Shown here piece after piece: positions 58,101-64,000 of a stretch of 64,000 nt of DNA (position 1 is the first letter of the stretch; every line of letters starts with the position of its first letter). The DNA is from Elgaria multicarinata webbii. Lineage: Eukaryota > Chordata > Lepidosauria > Squamata > Anguidae. The DNA lies in assembly GCF_023053635.1 (NCBI RefSeq), contig NC_086192.1, positions 11,209,001 to 11,273,000 on the forward strand, given 5' to 3'. The position numbers and the translations under genes are program-made. Below the pieces are notes generated by a model, which worked only from the letters and a program-made list of their open reading frames with translations, ran no database searches and had not been told where the DNA came from.

Positions 58101-58753
58101 GCGGACCATTGGCCTACCTATTCTCCATTGCTGCTCTTGTGCCCACGGTATGCTCAGTACAAGGTGTCACGGGCCTCTGCCCTGAGGCGTTTACAATCTG
58201 CACCTCGAGGAGGGAAAGAATAGGGGCTGTTTTGCCAGCCCATCCTCGAAATAGACATCGAAATAGAGTCAAAAGCAACATTAAAAACCATCCAACACAC
58301 AGCTTTGGACTAGCGGGGGCCCCATGAGGTCATGAGGTCTAGCAACTTGTTCCGAATTCTGCAAGAGGGCCTGGCCTTGTGAGGCAGTGTAGAGAGGGGA
58401 CGGTCGCCCCCTCCTCCTCCTCCTCCTCCTATATCCGGTTACAGCTCTTGCGGGCAAGTTCACCGAAGCGTCTTGAGCGTGTGACGCTTGTCTTGGAAGC
58501 ATCCCAGGCCTCTTGGCCAACCCCCTGCCGGACAGCTGTTCCGCCTCGCCCTTTATTGGTCCTGGAGAGACTTTAATCCTCGCACTTTGCCCAAAATTGT
58601 GAGGAGAGAAGACACCGTTATCCAGAAGTCCGTCCCGTGGCGATTCTACAAGGATCCCTCTCGGGTCCGACGGAGAAATCTGGCTTGATCCTAGTTCTCC
58701 CCCCCCACCCCACCCCCCCAAAACAACAAGAGAGAGTGGGTCCTCTCCCACTT

Positions 58754-58900
58754 ATGGAGGTTGGGACCCCCGTCAACGAGAAGCCCCCCCTCGGCACTCC
58801 GCCAGCTCCCGTGCCGCGTGGCTGCCGGAAATTATGCTGGCTTTTTCCTTCCAACTTCTGGGAGGAGGCAAAGAAGATTTTGTTGTTGGCCGGTCCGCTG
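58754..58900 (+). CDS. SLC47A1-like: SLC47A gene B, exon 1
   Basis: Encodes residues 1-49, [20 protein letters not shown] and onward to [16 protein letters not shown]. The end matches REELRALLVLAGPA of human MATE1. Phase-0 donor CTG|GTAAGG. The reading frame stays open upstream of this ATG to about 58637, so a longer N-terminus cannot be excluded. Confidence 0.88.
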
Positions 58901-61900
58901 GTAAGGCTCACACCATTTTTTTCTTTCTTCGTTCGCCGCATGCAATCCTTCTCTTAGCCTCACAACGACCCTGCAAGGTAGGCTAGGCTAGGCTGAGAGC
59001 CAGCGACTGGCCCAAAGCCAGTAGGACTGGAATCTGGATCTCCCGGGTCCCAATTTGACACTCTAACCACTACACCACACTGCCAAAGTGGGAAATTATT
59101 GATGAATCGAGACACTGCGACCAGCTGTCCCCACTCTGAAATGTCCATCATCGACCGGATTTTCTCTCTTTGTGCTGGTCCCGTTCCGCAGTGCGTTTGG
59201 TTTTCCAACGTGTTGTTGCGATCTCTTAAATTTGCTCGACTTTAAGTGACGCTTGCAAGACCTGAGTTGGGGAGCTGGGTTGCTGCTCAGGTTTAGCAAA
59301 GCTCTTTCAGTCCAAAGGCAGGTCCTCTGAGCCACCAGAGTGAGAGGCCCTGCATCAAACGGCATTTTAATCGACCGCTAAACCGGCCCTATGGATGTTT
59401 GGGAGAACAAGTGCCCTGACCGTTGGCCGTACCGGCTGTGGCTGATGGGTGTTGAAGTGGTTTGGGGAAGGATGCTCTAAGTCTTAAATTGCATTACTCC
59501 AGCGTTCCGGGATCCTCACTTGTTCCCTATAGCCTCTCCAGCGCAATCAAGGTGGCGAGTTCGAGAGTTACATATCTTCACATTTCCTATCATTTTTTCC
59601 TTCTCCTCTTCTTTCCAGACGCTCATCCAACTCCTGGTGTTCATGATCCATGTGGTCAGCACGATCTTCTGTGGCCATCTCGGTAAAGTCGAGCTGGCTT
59701 CGGTCACCCTTGCAATCGCGGTGAGTGCGGAGTTGCCCTGGGGTGGGTTTTTATACCTCCTGCCCTGAGAGGAGGTTCCCCGTTGCATTGTTGAATGAGT
59801 CCGCGTTCCCTCCCAAATGAAGACTCACACAGATCCCAACGGCGGGTGGAGTGGGGTTGCAACTGTCGCTTTTTTGTGCGTTTTTTCTGCGGAAGAGCAA
59901 AGCGTGCCTACCTTTCTCCTTTTCCCTACAGTCGGGGGATCAGAAACCTGTGAAAGGCAGCGATAAAACGAGCAATCCTTCCATGAAGTCCACATAATAT
60001 TTCTGAAATGGGAACTCAGCTGAGCATTATTAGATGCCGCTACAGTTGGGAATATTTGGCGAGGTTGAACCGAAGTGGTGGTGGTGGTGGGGCGGGGGTG
60101 TGTGAACAGGATCTCTGTGGAAAACGTAGATTTTTGAGGCCAGCGAAGAGGGGTGTCAGGATAAACAGGGGATGAAAAGCTCACTGAGTTCACTGGGCTT
60201 GAACCTCACCTCTGTCACCACGTTTACTGTCAGTCTTCTCTTTGGGGATAGCTCAGCTAAATCCGTCTCGATTGGAAAGGCAGAACCCGGGATCTGGGGG
60301 TCGCCTGGTGCTGCAGCAGGTTCACCTGGGGCGAACGGACGCCCCCTGTTTTATTACCCACAGGTCAAAGGGTTTGCGCGGCTTGCAAAGTGGGCTTTTC
60401 TCGGTCCCGCGTTAGACGGTGAGAAACGGCAAATGCTTGCTTCTATACATCCCTGAAGGCCGGCGCCTCCAGATGGAAAGGAAGCCAGATTTTGGAATCT
60501 CTCGCTCCAGACTTTCTAAAGCAGGGGCCAGAAACAAGCCGCGGTGCCAGGTGTCATAGGGGGACAACCGGCACTGGTTCTGGGCTTTGCTGCTCTACAG
60601 CGCCGCCCAAGTAATGGCTAGGAACAGGTACTGCAACTCATGATCCCAGCGGGATCAGGTATTCTTATATAACGGTTGCAGCCTCAAGCAGCCAGGCAGA
60701 AAAACAGAGACCGGCAACCTGATACCCTCTCAATGTTTTCAACGACGACTCACGTCATCCCTGGTTATGCTGGCTGGGGCTTATGGGACTTGTAGTCCAA
60801 AGCGCCCGAGGGGCACCGAGCTGCCCACCTTTGTGTCGGGGGGTGCTCTTTCCCGGCTTGGCAAAAACCTGGCGCCCTCCAGATATGTCAGATTGCAAGT
60901 CCCATCCTGGCTGGGGAATGGTGGGCCTTGCGATCCAAAGCATCTGGAGGGCGGCAGGTTGGGGGAAAGTTCCAGCACTGATATTTTGCAGCCTTGATGT
61001 TTTATGTTCTCTCTCTCTCTCTGTGTTTGATGATTCTTAGGTAATAAACGTGACCGGCATCTCCGTTGGCTTCGGGTTGTCTTCGGCTTGTGATACGTTA
61101 ATATCCCAGGTGGGTAGCATCGGCTGGCACTGTTGCGCCCATTTGGCCACGATTCGGGGCGAACGTGAAACGTGGGTCACCGTAAGAACCCGCTCTGCAT
61201 TTATCGGGTACCCCGACCGATCGCGCAACGCGGCAGTTCTCCTACTCCATCCCTGCCCATTGGCCCTGCTGGTTGAGACTGATGGGAGCTGTAGTCCAAA
61301 ACACTAGGAGGGCCCCAGGCTGTTCTAGAACGTTCTAGAAAGGCAGAGATCATTTGCTCTCTCAACAAAACCGGCGGAGGGAGCGAGTAAAGCCACAACT
61401 CCCCCTTTCAAGAACGTTCTAGAATATATCGTTGTTTTGTTTCTCTGGGAGGTTCATAAAAAGTCACAAACCGCAAACAGGAGATAATAACGTCGTATCA
61501 AATCTGTAACACAGAAAATTGAAGAAAAAAAAAACACAATTTAAGCAGCTAAGACAGGGACAGGAAGATATGGGGGGGCTGATAAAAGCAACTGTCACGA
61601 ATGCCTCATCGAACACCGTCGAATGCTGAGGAGATATTGGCACCAGGCGGGCCTTAGTGGATTCCACAATCCAGGGGCCACCACTGAGAAGGCCCTGTTC
61701 CTTGTTGCTGTTTTCTGAGCTTCACTCAGAGGAAGGCCTTGGATGCTGAGTGGTAGGTTTGTGTCAGGAAAGGCACTCCGTCAGGTATCGCAGGCCTGAG
61801 CTGTGTAAGGAATAGCTGGCCAATTTTAATAAGACTCTATCGTGAGGTGCATCGGTGTCGACAGCTGGAGAGTTTAAACCCGCCTTCTTTTCCCAGACCT

Positions 61901-63508
61901 ACGGAGGGAAGAACATGAAGCGCGTTGGCACCATCCTGCAACGGGGAGTCCTCATCCTGCTGCTGTCCTGTTTCCCCTGCTGGGCTGTCTTCATCAACAC
62001 GGAGCAAATCCTCCTCCTCATCCGACAGAACCCGGACGTCTCCAGGTGAGAACGGGAGAGCGAGATGCCCATCACAGCCGGCTGCGGGACGGCTGGCCGT
62101 TATGACAACCGCATCCCCTTAAGGATGGGTGCCTGGTTCTCTTGCTTTCCTCTTCCCTGCCCATCGCTTTTTCCTCTTGTGTCGTGTCACCTTTTTCGAT
62201 GGTAACCCTGAGGACGGGGGTTTGCAGGTTCACATCAATCACGGAGTAGCGATGTGAGTCTTTCCGGCTGTAGAGCAGGGCATAAACACTTTCAAAAATA
62301 TATATAGGCGTATTGGTGGTCTAGTGCTGGTGGATTTCTTCCACGTACCGGCTTCTTCTATTGTGCGGCTCCAGCCACGCCACAGCTGCAGACTACGAAG
62401 CAAATCCCAGCGCCTGAGCGTCGTTTGTCCAATTGCACATCGCAAAGACTTTCCCCTGTGGGGTGGCTCCATCCCCATGGCTCCCTTGGCTCCACCCCTG
62501 GTGACCCATTTTCTGCCCCACCAGCCACCACTGTGAATGTAGTCACCCTTGACGAGCCATCCTTTGAGTTTAATTTCTGGCTGGAAGATTCTGCAATACT
62601 ATTTCCCCGCCATGGCACGCTTGAAAAAGCACACACGTACCGCGAAAGGTTCCGGAAAGGAACGTAATGGCATTGAAAATGGCGCTCTGGCTGGCTTTTT
62701 GCGTCCTCTTGGACAGAAAAGAATGGCTAAATTACCATTTCCAGAGCCTTCCACACCGTACACTGGAATGGGACGCTACAGGTATTGCTTTTCTCTATAA
62801 CAACAACTTTATTTATTCCCAAAAATGCATATTTCAGCACTGTCAGGAAACGAACTCCTTCCAGGGGTCTTTGCTAAAATGTTCATTTGGGGGTACCCCC
62901 CCCCCATTCTCTCCTGACAGGCTCACACAGGTCTATGTCATGATCTTCATTCCAGCACTTCCGGTAAGCGTTTGAGAATTTCCCTCTCTCTCAACTGGAT
63001 CTGTTAAAAAGCCCAACTTAAAGAGCCCATTAAACCCCCCAAATTAAAAAGCCCCAATTCAAAGATCTATTAAAAGCTCCATTAAAAAGCCCAAAACAGG
63101 GTTTATTCCTGCTTTGATTCCTACCTGCGTTCCCATGCCTTTAGGCGCCCGCCCCAGGCATGTATGGCAGGCTGAAATCCAACAGGCAAAGCCTGCGCCT
63201 GGCAGCACAGAAACTGCACCGGTTGAATGGTTGCCCGTTAAGCACATAGGAGCAATCCATTTCTTTTTATTCTGCTGCCGTTCTCTTTTCTAACTGCGCT
63301 CGAAAGCTTCGGTTTCATTATCGTTTTAATCGTGTTTTATGGGTGATTGTAGGCCAGAGGGAGTGCAGCTTTTCGGGAATAGGTGTGTGGTTGGGGTAGA
63401 GTCATGCATTTGCTTCTTCTGTCTGAGTACAGGTTCTACCTCTAACGCCTCCTTTTTCTATAGGCGGCGTTTATTTATCAAATTCAGACGAGGTATTTGC
63501 AGAACCAG
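58754..63508 (+). CDS. SLC47A1-like: SLC47A-type MATE transporter, gene B, 5' part (exons 1-6)
   Basis: A second proton/organic cation antiporter gene, running off the right edge. Six exons give the first 185 residues: a cytoplasmic N-terminus (1-49), then the first four membrane segments. Exon sizes from exon 2 on (102, 69, 149, 43, 45 nt) and phases match gene A exactly, so A and B are duplicates. Cys67 and Cys131 correspond to human Cys63 and Cys127. Exon 4 differs from gene A at 8 of 50 residues and exon 5 is identical in protein, while the N-termini are unrelated. The reading frame is intact throughout. The starting ATG at 58754 has a G at +4. The head-to-head order with gene A differs from human, where as I recall SLC47A1 and SLC47A2 converge with ALDH3A2 between them. 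Confidence 0.92.
58957..59084 (-). mobile_element. tRNA-derived SINE in gene B intron 1
   Basis: AGCCTCACAACGACCCTGCA, GGTAGGCTAGGCTAGGCTGA and CTCTAACCACTACACCACAC. It begins 57 bp past exon 1's donor. Confidence 0.65.
59619..59720 (+). CDS. SLC47A1-like: SLC47A gene B, exon 2
   Basis: Encodes residues 50-83, [20 protein letters not shown] then [14 protein letters not shown]. Acceptor CTTTCCAG, donor GTGAGT, phase 0 at both ends; same 102-nt length as gene A exon 2. Confidence 0.95.
61041..61109 (+). CDS. SLC47A1-like: SLC47A gene B, exon 3
   Basis: Encodes residues 84-106, [20 protein letters not shown] then ISQ, closer to human MATE1 here than gene A is. Acceptor TTCTTAG, donor GTGGGT. 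Confidence 0.95.
61323..61424. promoter_or_regulatory. Two perfect heat-shock-element palindromes as inverted ends of a small element
   Basis: TTCTAGAACGTTCTAGAA (61323-61340) and TTCAAGAACGTTCTAGAA (61407-61424) each contain four correctly spaced HSF modules (TTC-nn-GAA-nn-TTC-nn-GAA). Inverted, the right copy plus flank matches the left (TTCTAGAACGTTCTTGAAAG), so they also form terminal inverted repeats of a 102-bp MITE-like unit. In gene B intron 3. Confidence 0.6.
61897..62045 (+). CDS. SLC47A1-like: SLC47A gene B, exon 4
   Basis: Encodes residues 107-156, [20 protein letters not shown] and onward with [14 protein letters not shown]. Ends in phase 2 at AG|GTGAGA as in gene A. Confidence 0.96.
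62921..62963 (+). CDS. SLC47A1-like: SLC47A gene B, exon 5 (43 nt)
   Basis: Encodes (R)[14 protein letters not shown]. Acceptor CTGACAG, donor GTAAGC. Protein sequence identical to gene A exon 5. Confidence 0.96.
63464..63508 (+). CDS. SLC47A1-like: SLC47A gene B, exon 6 (45 nt)
   Basis: Encodes [15 protein letters not shown]. Acceptor TTCTATAG, donor GTAAGT. It is the last exon visible; exon 7 is expected beyond 64000. Confidence 0.95.
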
Positions 63509-63754
63509 GTAAGTTGTTGCTTCCCTTCACCATTGGGGCGGGGGGGGGGTAACCCTCCGGTCCGGGGACTGGCCAGACACCCCTTTCCTCCAACCACCAA
63601 TTTTGGGGGTGTTTTCCCAACTTTTGTGCTGTTCCCCGCCCCCATTCTAAGTGCTTGAAATCCCTCTCCGAAGAATTCTTCGCAGAGTTCTTCGCAGGTG
63701 CTTTCAGCGAAAACAGGCTGGAGCAAGATGGGAATTGTCAGACTTTTGGCTGTC

Positions 63755-63850
63755 TAAACATGCATTTATTTATTTATTTATTTGCTTGTTTATTTATTAC
63801 AGTTACATACTGCCCCATAGCCGAAGCTCTCTGGGCGGTGTACAAAATGC
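63755..63850 (-). mobile_element. L2-clade LINE 3' end
   Basis: (ATTT)n tail followed by ACTGCCCCATAGCCGAAGCT and CTCTGGGCGGTGTAC, in gene B intron 6. A MITE-arm word CTGTCTAAACATGCAT precedes it. Confidence 0.6.
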
Positions 63851-64000
63851 ATAGACTTGTGCTCTAATCAATTCATCCGCTAAGCATGCATACGACTGCA
63901 CCCTGAGCGAATTAGGGCTTACAGACCCCTGGGCCCAGAACACACTAACACAGTTATCCTTCCCACAACTCCAGCCTAGAATTATTTCTCAATAGTATGG

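Larger units (their letters stand above)
53607..58753. other. Interval between the divergent SLC47A genes
   Basis: No coding sequence is supported here. It holds the gene A CpG promoter, a compound inverted repeat at 53925-54043, LINE 3' ends at about 54110-54265 and 54470-54600, an AT-rich run rich in ATT triplets (54570-55060), and a tRNA-derived SINE in minus orientation at 55040-55184. About 3 kb (55200-58600) shows no repeat or gene I recognise. Shared control of both transporters from this interval is possible but not shown. Confidence 0.5.

Overview
The window is animal nuclear DNA, most likely from a squamate reptile (probably a lizard). Split genes have GT-AG introns and CpG-rich first exons. 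The interspersed repeats fit a squamate: CR1 and L2-clade LINEs, tRNA-Ala-headed SINEs, hAT-type foldback MITEs, and (AAT)n and (AAAT)n tracts at LINE 3' ends. The species call is inference from repeat content and protein similarity recalled from memory.

Three protein genes are supported. (1) Nucleoredoxin (NXN), minus strand: only exon 1 is present (26448-26867), inside a CpG island. The 26.4 kb to its left appears to be part of its first intron and shows no other coding exon I can support. (2) A complete SLC47A (MATE) H+/organic cation antiporter, here called gene A, minus strand. Its 16 coding exons run from 53555 down to 33713. All intron phases agree and they give a 548-residue protein with a 13th membrane segment at the C-terminus. 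(3) A second SLC47A paralogue, gene B, plus strand. Exons 1-6 lie at 58754-63508 and the gene runs off the right edge.

Layout: 1-26447, NXN intron 1 with LINE, SINE and MITE insertions; 26150-27140, NXN promoter and exon 1; 27.1-33.7 kb, flank with LINE 3' ends, a fairly long L2 3' half and a 35-bp minisatellite; 33.7-53.6 kb, gene A, with introns loaded with minisatellites and a 447-bp purine triplet tract; 53.6-58.75 kb, interval between the two divergent SLC47A starts; 58.75-64 kb, gene B, 5' half. Genes A and B encode the same class of plasma-membrane or vesicle transporter and lie head to head with starts 5.2 kb apart. NXN is a thioredoxin-fold redox regulator with no evident functional link.

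I found no wholly new system. The best leads are: an Asp at the position of the human MATE1 Glu389 proton/substrate residue in gene A; two perfect four-module heat-shock elements forming the inverted ends of a small element in a gene B intron; two minisatellites on either side of gene A's 3' half that grew from the arm of one MITE; a near-perfect 63-bp inverted repeat around a hammerhead-like loop, suggesting a Penelope-like remnant; and a tandem pair of perfect RFX-type palindromes in NXN intron 1.
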